Shown in pieces: positions 56,661 to 64,000 of a DNA stretch of 64,000 bases (within the stretch, counting starts at the first letter, position 1; every line of letters starts with the position of its first letter). The stretch is from the NCBI GenBank assembly GCA_947503925.1, contig CANNFQ010000010.1, positions 62,001 through 126,000 on the forward strand, read 5' to 3'. Source of the DNA: an uncultured Paracoccaceae bacterium. Its GTDB lineage: Bacteria; Pseudomonadota; Alphaproteobacteria; Rhodobacterales; Rhodobacteraceae. Position numbers and translations under genes: made by a program. The notes under the pieces were generated by a model that saw nothing but the letters and a program-made list of their open reading frames with translations, did no database searches and had not been told where the DNA came from.

Positions 56661-57989
56661 TCAGATGTCGAGTGTGTTCGCCTTTTCCCATTCGGTGAAA
56701 TGCGACACAAAATCATTCCATTCCTGATGCTTCATCTTCAGATAAGCGGCAGAGAACTCCGCCCCCATCGCATTCTTCAGATCCTTGTCCTTGTCATAGG
56801 CGCGCAAGGCATCAAGCATGTTCAGCGGCAGTTTCGGCGCGCCTTTGACCTTGTGGCCCTCGGCATACATGTCGATATCGTGGCGTTTGCCCGGATCAGC
56901 CTTTGACCGGATGCCCGACAGGCCTGCGGCAATGATCACCGCTTGCAACAGATACGGGTTTGCCGCCCCATCCGGCAGGCGCAGCTCAAACCGGCCCGGG
57001 CCGGGGACACGTACCATATGGGTGCGGTTATTGCCGGTCCAAGTGACCGTATTGGGCGCCCATGTGGCCCCCGACATGGTGCGCGGGGCGTTGATCCGTT
57101 TGTAGCTGTTCACGGTTGGATTGGTGATCGCAGCCAAGGCGCTGGCGTGTTTCATGATCCCGCCCAGGAAATGCTTACCCCGTTCCGACAGGCCCAATTC
57201 ACCTGTCTGCCCTTCGCCCTTGCCAGCAAAGACGTTGGTTTTAGCCTTCGCACCGGGTGCATCCCAGACCGAGATATGGGCGTGGCAGCCATTGCCGGTC
57301 AACCCTTCGACCGGTTTCGGCATGAAGGTTGCGCGGAACCCGTGCTTTTCGGCGATGCATTTGGCCATGAACTTGAAGAAGCTGTGCTTGTCAGCCGTGT
57401 TCAGCGCATCATCGAAGTCCCAATTCATTTCCCACTGGCCGTTGGCGTCTTCGTGGTCGTTCTGATAGGGGTTCCAACCCATTTCGAGCATATGATCGCT
57501 GATTTCGCGGATCACATCCAGCCTACGCATGAACGCCTGTTGATCGTAACAGGGCTTGGCCGCCGTATCGAACGCATCGCTGATCTGGTCGCCTTCGGGG
57601 GTCAGCAAAAAGAACTCCGCCTCGATACCCGTCTTGACATGCATCCCTTCTTCGGCAGCTTCCGCGATCAGGCGGCGCAGCACATTGCGGGGGGCCTGGG
57701 CGACGGGTTCATCCTCCATCACGCAATCGGCGGGCACCCAGGCGATTTCCTTATTCCAAGGTAGAATAATCACCGCTTCTGGGTCAGGCACAGCCAGCAT
57801 ATCGGGATGTGCCGGTGTCAGGTCTAGCCATGTGGCAAAGCCCGCAAAGCCGGCCCCTTCTTCCTGCATATCAGCGATGGCGCGGGCGGGCACCAGTTTC
57901 GCCCGTTGCCCCCCGAACAGATCGGTGAAGGAGATCATGAAGTATTTGACGCCATTATCCTTGGCGAATTTAGCGAGGTCGGTTGCCAT
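56661..57989 (-). CDS. gmaS: Gamma-glutamylmethylamide synthetase GmaS
   Basis: GmaS joins methylamine to glutamate with ATP, the first step of the indirect methylamine pathway. The 442-residue enzyme has the glutamine synthetase fold: metal-binding GIEAEFFLLT, GNGCHAHISVW and the GRFELRLPDGAANPYL segment. Its short length and the neighbouring mgs genes separate it from GlnA-type synthetases. It follows mgsC by 67 bases. Confidence 0.92.
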   Translation of the reverse strand: MATDLAKFAKDNGVKYFMISFTDLFGGQRAKLVPARAIADMQEEGAGFAGFATWLDLTPAHPDMLAVPDPEAVIILPWNKEIAWVPADCVMEDEPVAQAPRNVLRRLIAEAAEEGMHVKTGIEAEFFLLTPEGDQISDAFDTAAKPCYDQQAFMRRLDVIREISDHMLEMGWNPYQNDHEDANGQWEMNWDFDDALNTADKHSFFKFMAKCIAEKHGFRATFMPKPVEGLTGNGCHAHISVWDAPGAKAKTNVFAGKGEGQTGELGLSERGKHFLGGIMKHASALAAITNPTVNSYKRINAPRTMSGATWAPNTVTWTGNNRTHMVRVPGPGRFELRLPDGAANPYLLQAVIIAAGLSGIRSKADPGKRHDIDMYAEGHKVKGAPKLPLNMLDALRAYDKDKDLKNAMGAEFSAAYLKMKHQEWNDFVSHFTEWEKANTLDI

Positions 57990-58056
57990 TTTGTTGTTTC
58001 CCTGTCTTTGGAAAGAATGGGGCGCGATCTGAAACCAGTCGCGCCCTCGTTTTCGA

Positions 58057-59403
58057 TTAATATGATGTGTTTGGTTTGCCGGGGTACCAATCAGTTCCGG
58101 CCAGCGGCACCTTGGCCATGGCGGCGGCTTCCATAGTCAGCGCCACCAGATCCTCTGGCTCCAGATTATGCAGATGATTCTTGCCACAAGCCCGCGCAAT
58201 CGTCTGTGCTTCCAGCGTCATCACTTTCAGGTAATTGCGCAACCGTCGCCCACCTTCGATCGGATCAAAACGCGCCATCAATTCAGGGTCCTGCGTGGTG
58301 ATCCCAGCAGGGTCCTGCCCTTCATGCCAATCATCATAGGCGCCGGCAGTGGTGCCCAAGGCGTTATATTCGCTTTCCCATTTGGGGTCATTGTCACCCA
58401 GGGCGATCAGGGCCGCCGTGCCGATGGCCACCGCATCCGCCCCCAGCGCCATGGCTTTGGCCACATCGGCACCAGACCGGATACCGCCCGACAGGATCAG
58501 CTGGACCTTGCGATGCATGCCCAGATCCTGCAGCGCCTGCACCGCGGGCCGTACAATTGCCAGCGTGGGCTGGCCCACATGTTCGATGAACACATCCTGG
58601 GTTGCCGCCGTGCCGCCTTGCATCCCGTCCAGCACAACCGCATCCGCCCCCGCCTTGATCGCGAGCGTCGTGTCGTAATAGGGCCGCGCGCCCGCAACCT
58701 TCACATAGATCGGGACTTTCCAGCCGGTGATTTCGCGCAATTCCAGGATCTTGATTTCCAGATCATCCGGCCCCGTCCAATCCGGGTGACGACAGGCCGA
58801 CCGCTGGTCGATCCCCTTGGGCAGATTACGCATTTCGGCAACCCGGTCGCTGATCTTCTGGCCCAGCAACATGCCGCCGCCGCCGGGCTTGGCCCCCTGA
58901 CCGACAACAATCTCGATCGCATCCGCCTTGCGCAGATCATCCGGGTTCATGCCATAGCGGCTGGGCAGATATTGATAGACCAGCTTGGTCGAATGGCCCC
59001 GCTCTTCCGGGGTCATGCCCCCGTCACCGGTGGTGGTCGAGGTGCCCGCAGCCGAGGCACCGCGCCCCAGCGCCTCTTTCGCGGGGCCCGAAAGCGCCCC
59101 AAAAGACATGCCCGCAATGGTGATCGGGATATCCAGCTCAATCGGGTTTTCGGCGTGCAACCCGCCGATGGTCACGCTGGTTTCGCATTTCTCGCGATAG
59201 CCCTCCAGCGGGTAACGTGAGATTGACGCGCCCATGAACAGAAGGTCATCAAAGGATGGCACCTTGCGTTTCGCGCCACCGCCCCGAATGTCATAAATGC
59301 CTGTCGCAGCGGCCCGCCGGATATCGCTGTTGATATCCTGGGTAAAGGTCGCCGATTGGCGCGGCGTGGTGTGGGGGATACCCTTGGCGTCGTGTCTGTT
59401 CAT
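58057..59403 (-). CDS. mgsC: N-methylglutamate synthase subunit C (FMN glutamate synthase-like)
   Basis: The 448-residue protein resembles the FMN domain of the glutamate synthase large subunit (ITIAGMSFGALSGPAKEALGRG, TTTGDGGMTPEERGHS, VGQGAKPGGGGMLLG, VLDGMQGGTAAT, LSGGIRSGADVAKAMALGADAVAIG). In the Mgs complex this subunit makes N-methylglutamate from methylamine donor and glutamate. I chose the ATG at 59403 (MNRHDAKGIPH). It lies 10 bases after mgsB. Confidence 0.9.
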   Translation of the reverse strand: MNRHDAKGIPHTTPRQSATFTQDINSDIRRAAATGIYDIRGGGAKRKVPSFDDLLFMGASISRYPLEGYREKCETSVTIGGLHAENPIELDIPITIAGMSFGALSGPAKEALGRGASAAGTSTTTGDGGMTPEERGHSTKLVYQYLPSRYGMNPDDLRKADAIEIVVGQGAKPGGGGMLLGQKISDRVAEMRNLPKGIDQRSACRHPDWTGPDDLEIKILELREITGWKVPIYVKVAGARPYYDTTLAIKAGADAVVLDGMQGGTAATQDVFIEHVGQPTLAIVRPAVQALQDLGMHRKVQLILSGGIRSGADVAKAMALGADAVAIGTAALIALGDNDPKWESEYNALGTTAGAYDDWHEGQDPAGITTQDPELMARFDPIEGGRRLRNYLKVMTLEAQTIARACGKNHLHNLEPEDLVALTMEAAAMAKVPLAGTDWYPGKPNTSY

Positions 59404-59413
59404 TATGGTATCC

Positions 59414-60097
59414 TTAATATGCGCCAGCGTTATCGACGTCGAAATTGTAAAGATTGCGGGCAGATCCATAGCGGGTGAATTCGGACGGGTTGGCATCGAT
59501 CCCGGCCTCATCCAGCAGCCCTTTCAGAATCTCGATATGCTCTGGCCGCATCTCTTTCTTTTCGCAATCAGCACCCAGGCTCTTGACCGTGCCGCGCACG
59601 AAAAACCGCGCCTCGTAGCAACTGTCGCCCAGCGCATCACCAGCATCGCCGCAAACCACAAGATTGCCCGACTGTCCCATAAAGGCCGACATATGGCCAA
59701 CGCTGCCTTGCACGACGATATTGACGCCCTTCATGGAGATGCCGCAGCGGGATGATGCGTTACCTTTGACAACGATCAGCCCACCATGGCCCGTCGCCCC
59801 CAGATATTGGCTGGCGTCGCCTTCGATCACGATCTTGCCGGACATGATGTTTTCGCCCGTGCCCGGCCCGGCAGAGCCATGGATATTCACCGTCGCCTGC
59901 TGGTTCATGCCCGCGCAGTAGTAGCCTGTTGAACCCTTCACCGTCACCTCAATCGGGGCATCCAGACCGCAGGCAATGGCGTGCGATCCGCGCGGATTGA
60001 CGATTTCCCACGCGGTCTGGTTGGTATCTGCGGATTGCGCATGCAGCGTCTTGTTGGTTTCGCGCAGACCAATTTCTGTCAGATCGATTGTCTGCAT
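59414..60097 (-). CDS. mgsB: N-methylglutamate synthase subunit B (GXGXG domain)
   Basis: The 227-residue protein consists mainly of the right-handed beta-helix of the glutamate synthase GXGXG domain (GKIVIEGDASQYLGATGHGG, NIVVQGSVGHMSAFMG, NLVVCGDAGDALGDS). It should bridge the amidotransferase MgsA and the FMN subunit MgsC. I chose the ATG at 60097 (MQTIDLTEIG), one base after the mgsA stop; the longer frame mirrors mgsA. Confidence 0.9.
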   Translation of the reverse strand: MQTIDLTEIGLRETNKTLHAQSADTNQTAWEIVNPRGSHAIACGLDAPIEVTVKGSTGYYCAGMNQQATVNIHGSAGPGTGENIMSGKIVIEGDASQYLGATGHGGLIVVKGNASSRCGISMKGVNIVVQGSVGHMSAFMGQSGNLVVCGDAGDALGDSCYEARFFVRGTVKSLGADCEKKEMRPEHIEILKGLLDEAGIDANPSEFTRYGSARNLYNFDVDNAGAY

Positions 60098-60098
60098 C

Positions 60099-61025
60099 TT
60101 AGGCGGCTTTCTTGGATGTTGGGGCCTTATCGTGGCTCCAGAAATAAACGGTTGCAGGCTCTGGTTCCCAGACCCGGGCATTTTCAATCCCCGGCAGGTC
60201 CACAAGGGCGCGATATTCGCTGCCGAAGGCCACATATTGGTCGGTTTCGGCCATCACCGCTGGCTTGCAAGCAATCGGGTCGCGGACCACGCCAAACCCG
60301 TCCTTGGTGCCGACCACGAAGGTAAAGAACCCGTCCAGGTCATCCAAAGAGCTTTGCAAGGCTTCGCCCAGCGAGGCACCGTTCTCCATCTGCCATGTCA
60401 GATAGGCCGCGCCGACCTCTGTGTCGTTTTCAGTTTCGATATGAATGCCCTCGCGGCGCAGTTTGCGGCGTAGGGAATTGTGATTGGACAGTGATCCGTT
60501 ATGCACAAGGCATTGATCATCGCCTGTGTTGAACGGGTGTGCGCCCATTGTCGTCACGGCAGATTCGGTAGCCATGCGCGTGTGACCAATGCCATGCGTG
60601 CCAGACATCTTGGCGATGTCAAACCGGGCCGCCACGTCCTTGGGCAGGCCAACCTCTTTGTAAATCTCCAGCGTCTCACCCCGGCTCATAACGCGGATAC
60701 CAGGATCAATTTCGGCAAGGGCTGCGCGGGAGGCGGCAAGCGAACCTGCGGGGATCGTCAGAACCGCATGGGTGCTTTTGACCGACATCACAACGGATGT
60801 GCCCATCGCCTTACCCAATGCAGCATCAAGGCCCGCGAACGTCGTCTCTGGCGTGTCTGATTGCACGGTCAGTTTCATCTTGCCGGGGGTTTCATCGCCA
60901 TAAATCGCGATACCGGCGCTGTCAGGACCGCGGTCCGTCATCGTGATCAGCATGGCGGTCAGAAGCTCGCCTAGCTGTGGCTCAAGCGCACTGTCTTTCA
61001 AAAACAACCCTACGATTCCGCACAT
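60099..61025 (-). CDS. mgsA: N-methylglutamate synthase subunit A (class II amidotransferase)
   Basis: The 308-residue Ntn hydrolase begins MCGIVGLF, so Cys2 would become the N-terminal nucleophile. Further marks are TMTDRGPDSAGIAIYG, GIGHTRMATES and VHNGSLSNHNSLRRKL. It probably releases methylamine from gamma-glutamylmethylamide for MgsC. It is the first gene of mgsABC-gmaS, and a palindromic element lies 70-95 bases before its start. Confidence 0.9.
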   Translation of the reverse strand: MCGIVGLFLKDSALEPQLGELLTAMLITMTDRGPDSAGIAIYGDETPGKMKLTVQSDTPETTFAGLDAALGKAMGTSVVMSVKSTHAVLTIPAGSLAASRAALAEIDPGIRVMSRGETLEIYKEVGLPKDVAARFDIAKMSGTHGIGHTRMATESAVTTMGAHPFNTGDDQCLVHNGSLSNHNSLRRKLRREGIHIETENDTEVGAAYLTWQMENGASLGEALQSSLDDLDGFFTFVVGTKDGFGVVRDPIACKPAVMAETDQYVAFGSEYRALVDLPGIENARVWEPEPATVYFWSHDKAPTSKKAA

Positions 61026-61093
61026 CGGCGCGATCCTTTCTCAAAGAGAATTCCATTGATTCGAAGGCTAGCAGCAATGAATAACGCCCTCAA

Positions 61094-61120
61094 CCATCAG
61101 GAAACAAATTTTCCTATCAG
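61094..61120. promoter_or_regulatory. Palindromic element upstream of mgsA (copy B)
   Basis: Read on the minus strand it begins CTGATAGGAAAA and ends TTTCCTGATGG. It shares the frame CTG-N-YAGG-MAAA ... CTRA with the elements at 62781-62807 and 62911-62937. It lies upstream of mgsA and just behind the small membrane-protein gene. Confidence 0.55.
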
Positions 61121-61162
61121 TAATGTTGGGCGATCTTCGGAAAGACCGCCCAACATCCTGTT

Positions 61163-61378
61163 TCAGTAGCGTTCAAGCATCTTGTCGATCTTGTCCTTCT
61201 CACCCATTTTTCGCGCTTCTTCGAGGTGCTGACCCTCGCGCACGAACTGGATGCGGTGCCATGCAAGCCAGAAGATCACACCAATCACTGTCATCGGGAC
61301 TTCCCAACCCTGAAAGGGGTAGATGGCGCTGACATCGGCCAGATCGACGGCCCAGCTTTCATATCCAATTGTAGACAT
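61163..61378 (-). CDS. Small single-span membrane protein beside amt
   Basis: The 71-residue product has one hydrophobic segment (VPMTVIGVIFWLAWHRI, about 28-44) and a charged helical end (EGQHLEEARKMGEKDKIDKMLERY). It lies 17 bases after the Amt gene on the same strand, so it is probably co-expressed and may be a small partner of the transporter. A hairpin at 61121-61155 (ATGTTGGGCG/CGCCCAACAT) follows. No family is recognised. Confidence 0.6.
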   Translation of the reverse strand: MSTIGYESWAVDLADVSAIYPFQGWEVPMTVIGVIFWLAWHRIQFVREGQHLEEARKMGEKDKIDKMLERY

Positions 61379-61395
61379 TGCGTATCTCCCCTCTC

Positions 61396-62760
61396 TTAGG
61401 ATTTAGCTGCAAGCGCAGCTTTATCGGCTTCGATGATAGCCTCTTTTGCGTCTTCGTAGGCATGGTGTTCTGCATAGTCGAGGCCCTGCAGTTCCACTTC
61501 TTCGGGAATGCGCAACACACCTGCCGCCGATTGCAGTTTCGCCACAATGAACCCGGGCAGGAAGCCCAACACGAAGAACATGATCACAGCGCCAAGGAAC
61601 TGCCCAATCGGGTTGATCGCGGCATAGCCTTCGTAAGGCGAGCTTGGCGCACCCCAAAGAACAAAGCCCGAGATCACCAGACCGACGAAGCCCGCATAAC
61701 CATGGACCGCAACAGCGCCCACCGCATCATCCAGTTTGAACTTACGCTCAACCCAGTAGTGCAGGTTATAGACGATCACGACACCAATCGCGGCGATGAT
61801 CATTGCCTGGATCGGGTGGTACAGATCGTTGCCCGCGGATGCGGTGATGATCCCGGCCAGCCCGCCAGAGAATGTCCAGAACGCATCGCCCTTGGACACG
61901 ACATAGGCCGCCATCAGACCGCCCGACAGCGACATCAGGAAGTTGAAGGTAATCGCCGACAAGGATGTTGGCGCCAGATAGATATTCGTCGCCGTCCATG
62001 TGGTGCCAGTGATCTGACCGCCAATCGCCTCTGGTGAAATTGCAGGCACGTTACAGGCCGCATAGAAGCCCCAGAAACCAGTATAGATCAGGAAAATTCC
62101 GATTGTCAGCATCCATGGATTATGTGGTGGGATGTCGCGCGGGGTGCCATCCTTGGCAAATTTCCCGATCCGCGGACCAAGCACCATGATCACACCCAGC
62201 GCATAACCACCCGCAATCGCGTGGATCACACCAGATGCATAGGCGTCGTGATAGCCCAGCTTTTGCACCATCCAACCGCCGTAATGCCAGCCCCAGGCTG
62301 CGTCGATGATCCAGAAGACGGAACCAATCAGAACCGCATGGACCCAAAGCGCAGAGGACCGAATACGTTCGATGACCGACCCCGAAACAATCGATGCTGC
62401 CGTCCAGGAAAACAGCAGGAATGCCGCCCAGAACACGCCGGTGATCCGGTCATCCAGATTCGTTGCCATATTTTCTGACCACGGCAGGTTGGCAGCCCCG
62501 GCCTCGAAGTCAATCGATCCGCCAAAGAACCAGAAATTGGGGAAAGCCCAATAGATCCACCAGCCAAAGAAGAAGAATGTCACTGTGACCAACGGAATGA
62601 TCATGATGTTCTTCATTAATGTGTGCATATGGTTCCGGGCGCGGCTGGCACCCACTTCATACATGCAGAATCCCACATGAATCAGGAACATGAAGACAAC
62701 CGTTACCCAGTAGTAAAACTCGGTAAATACCGTCGTCAGAGCGTCGAGATTTCCATCCAC
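61396..62760 (-). CDS. Ammonium/methylammonium transporter (Amt family)
   Basis: The 454-residue inner-membrane protein has about eleven hydrophobic segments. The twin pore histidines are in ASGVIHAIAGGYALG and AVAVHGYAGFVG. It starts with GTG at 62760 (MDGNLDAL), with GGGGAG upstream at suitable distance. A long charged C-terminal helix (EHHAYEDAKEAIIEADKAALAAKS) replaces the short regulatory tail of AmtB. In a methylamine cluster, methylammonium uptake or recapture of released ammonium is a plausible role. Confidence 0.9.
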   Translation of the reverse strand: MDGNLDALTTVFTEFYYWVTVVFMFLIHVGFCMYEVGASRARNHMHTLMKNIMIIPLVTVTFFFFGWWIYWAFPNFWFFGGSIDFEAGAANLPWSENMATNLDDRITGVFWAAFLLFSWTAASIVSGSVIERIRSSALWVHAVLIGSVFWIIDAAWGWHYGGWMVQKLGYHDAYASGVIHAIAGGYALGVIMVLGPRIGKFAKDGTPRDIPPHNPWMLTIGIFLIYTGFWGFYAACNVPAISPEAIGGQITGTTWTATNIYLAPTSLSAITFNFLMSLSGGLMAAYVVSKGDAFWTFSGGLAGIITASAGNDLYHPIQAMIIAAIGVVIVYNLHYWVERKFKLDDAVGAVAVHGYAGFVGLVISGFVLWGAPSSPYEGYAAINPIGQFLGAVIMFFVLGFLPGFIVAKLQSAAGVLRIPEEVELQGLDYAEHHAYEDAKEAIIEADKAALAAKS

Positions 62761-62780
62761 TTTTAGATCTCCCCTGTGAT

Positions 62781-62807
62781 GGTGTCAGGTCAATTTTTGC
62801 CTGACAG
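62781..62807. promoter_or_regulatory. Palindromic element upstream of amt (copy C)
   Basis: TGTCAGG (62783-62789) and CCTGACA (62800-62806) are perfect arms around 10 bases. On the minus strand it reads CTGTCAGGCAAAA at its start, matching copies A and B. It lies about 20 bases before the GTG start of the Amt gene, partly over the expected leader. Confidence 0.6.
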
Positions 62808-62910
62808 TAATATTTTTTTCCTCGAATACGGGCATAAGAAATCTGACCTGTCAACTCTTTCGATCCAAAACAGGGCGGGCACAGACCAAACGGACAAATC
62901 AGATTGTTGC

Positions 62911-62937
62911 CTGTTAGGAAACTTTTTTGACTAACAG
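62911..62937. promoter_or_regulatory. Palindromic element upstream of the GcvT-type gene (copy A)
   Basis: CTGTTAG (62911-62917) and CTAACAG (62931-62937) are perfect arms, and the left arm continues GAAAC as in copy B. It lies about 75 bases before the start at 63010, a usual operator distance. Confidence 0.6.
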
Positions 62938-63009
62938 TCTTGCTTTTAATGCCGTCCTGAGTCTCAATCAGAGACAACCAAAAACACAGATCAACGGGGA
63001 ACCTGATTA

Positions 63010-64000
63010 TGGCCATTCTTTGGAGAACCTCTGCGCTTGCACATCGCCACGCAGAGATTGGCGGCGAGCTTGAGGATTGGAACGGCATGGGCACGGCGTG
63101 GTTCTATGACCACACGCCCGAACGCGCCAAAGCCGATTATGAGGCGATCCGCACAAAGGCGGGCCTGATGGATGTGTCCGGCCTGAAGAAAGTGCATGTT
63201 GTCGGCGCTGATGCGGCATATGTCATCGACCGCGTGACAACCCGCAATGTTGAAAAGATCGCGCCGGGTCGGTCAACCTATGCATCCATACTGAACAGCG
63301 ACGGCAAGTTCATTGATGACTGCATCATCTACCACATCGCTGTGAATTCCTGGATGGTTGTGCATGGCACAGGCACCGGAATGGAACAGCTGGCCTCGGT
63401 CGCTGCAGGCAAGAATTGCGAAATCCTGTTCGACGACGATCTGCATGATATGTCGCTGCAAGGCCCGGTTGCTGTTGATCTGCTGGCGCAGGAGATTCCA
63501 GCGGTCCGTGATCTGGCCTATTTTGGGCTGATGCAGACACGGCTTTATGGTCGCGACGTGATGATTTCACGCACCGGCTATACCGGCGAACGCGGGTATG
63601 AGATTTTCTGCGGTGCCAAGGATGCCGTCCATCTATGGGACAGTATCCTTGAGGCTGGCAAAGATATGGGCGTGCGGCCCACGCAATTCAGCACCCTCGA
63701 TATGTTGCGCATCGAAAGCTACTTGTTGTTCTATCCCGGCGACAATTCCGAAACCTTCCCATTCGATGATGAACCCTGCGGTGACACGCTGTGGGAATTG
63801 GGGCTGGAATTCACCGTCTCTCCCGGCAAGGAAGGCTTTATCGGGGCCGAAAACCACTATGCACTGGAAGGCAAGGAGCGGTTCAAGATTTATGGCGTGC
63901 AACTGTCTGACAGCATGGACCAGATGGAAATGCACGCCCGCGTCCTGCATGATGGCAAGGATGTCGGCGTGATCACTTATGGTCTGTCGTCAGAGCTGAA
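63010..64000 (+). CDS. GcvT-family folate enzyme, possible DmmD (cut by window edge)
   Basis: The first 330 codons of a GcvT/aminomethyltransferase-fold protein are visible. Marks are MDVSGLKKVHVVGADAAYVI, SLQGPVAVDLL, ISRTGYTGERGYEIF and SPGKEGFIGAEN. It resembles the C-terminal domain of Tdm in motif order and differs from DMSP demethylase DmdA. Next to mgs and amt genes it fits DmmD, the folate-binding subunit of dimethylamine monooxygenase, whose dmmABC partners would lie beyond 64000. That assignment is by context. Confidence 0.7.

Noticed and set aside
58020-58046. Hairpin GGGCGCGA/TCGCGCCC between mgsC and gmaS as terminator
   Set aside because: There is no T-run after it on the coding strand and it would cut gmaS off from mgsABC; a processing or stabilising role is possible but unsupported.
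1-64000. CRISPR arrays and rRNA genes
   Set aside because: No regularly spaced direct repeats of suitable length and no rRNA sequence were noticed.

Overview
The window looks like a chromosomal segment of a marine alphaproteobacterium of the Rhodobacterales (Roseobacter group). Reasons: the dcw gene order and its DUF2484 genes between murC and murB, an mraZ leader resembling the UpsM sRNA of Rhodobacter, a Tmm/Tdm/GmaS/Mgs methylamine gene set typical of marine roseobacters, a VPLPAS-type sorting protein, and GC-rich codon use.

Bases 1-22600 hold the division and cell wall (dcw) cluster, read on the minus strand: mraZ-rsmH-ftsL-ftsI-murE-murF-mraY, then murD, then ftsW-murG-murC, then murB-ddl-ftsQ-ftsA (ftsA cut by the window edge). 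The cluster has been opened in several places: an IS1182-type element plus an orphan gene between mraY and murD, a plus-strand flavoprotein gene between murD and ftsW, a TTG-start gene of unknown function directly after murC, and a run of four small membrane-protein genes before murB. Two copies of a REP-like palindrome lie near two of these joints. mraZ is preceded by a long leader with a strong hairpin and T-run, the arrangement known for UpsM.

Bases 22966-36329 form a sugar or sugar-acid catabolic island. A ten-gene minus-strand operon (ADC-superfamily protein, 2-hydroxyacid dehydrogenase, RhaS-like binding protein, ATPase, two permeases, GntR regulator, Gfo/Idh/MocA oxidoreductase, TIM-barrel isomerase, rhamnose mutarotase) faces a plus-strand set (SDR, enolase-superfamily dehydratase, second GntR regulator, M24 hydrolase). 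A FadR-type palindrome sits in the shared promoter. No rhamnose isomerase, kinase or aldolase is present, so the pathway is probably oxidative and not fully assignable.

Bases 36357-42253 carry hisBH, a degenerate receiver protein, a small exported repeat protein, a broken tyrosine-recombinase gene next to tRNA-Gly(GCC), a VPLPAS protein, a VOC protein and an exported protein. Pyruvate carboxylase, an FMN-dependent alpha-hydroxyacid dehydrogenase, a UvrD/PcrA helicase, a LysE exporter with its Lrp regulator and a DMT transporter follow (42222-51579).

Bases 51657-64000 are a methylated-amine catabolic region: tdm (TMAO demethylase) with three small downstream genes including a truncated haemoglobin, convergent tmm (TMA monooxygenase), gmaS, mgsCBA, an Amt transporter with a small membrane partner, and the start of a GcvT-family gene that may be dmmD. 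Together they would convert TMA through TMAO, DMA and methylamine to N-methylglutamate, releasing formaldehyde units to folate. A similar 27-bp palindromic element stands in front of mgsA, amt and the last gene and may be a shared operator.
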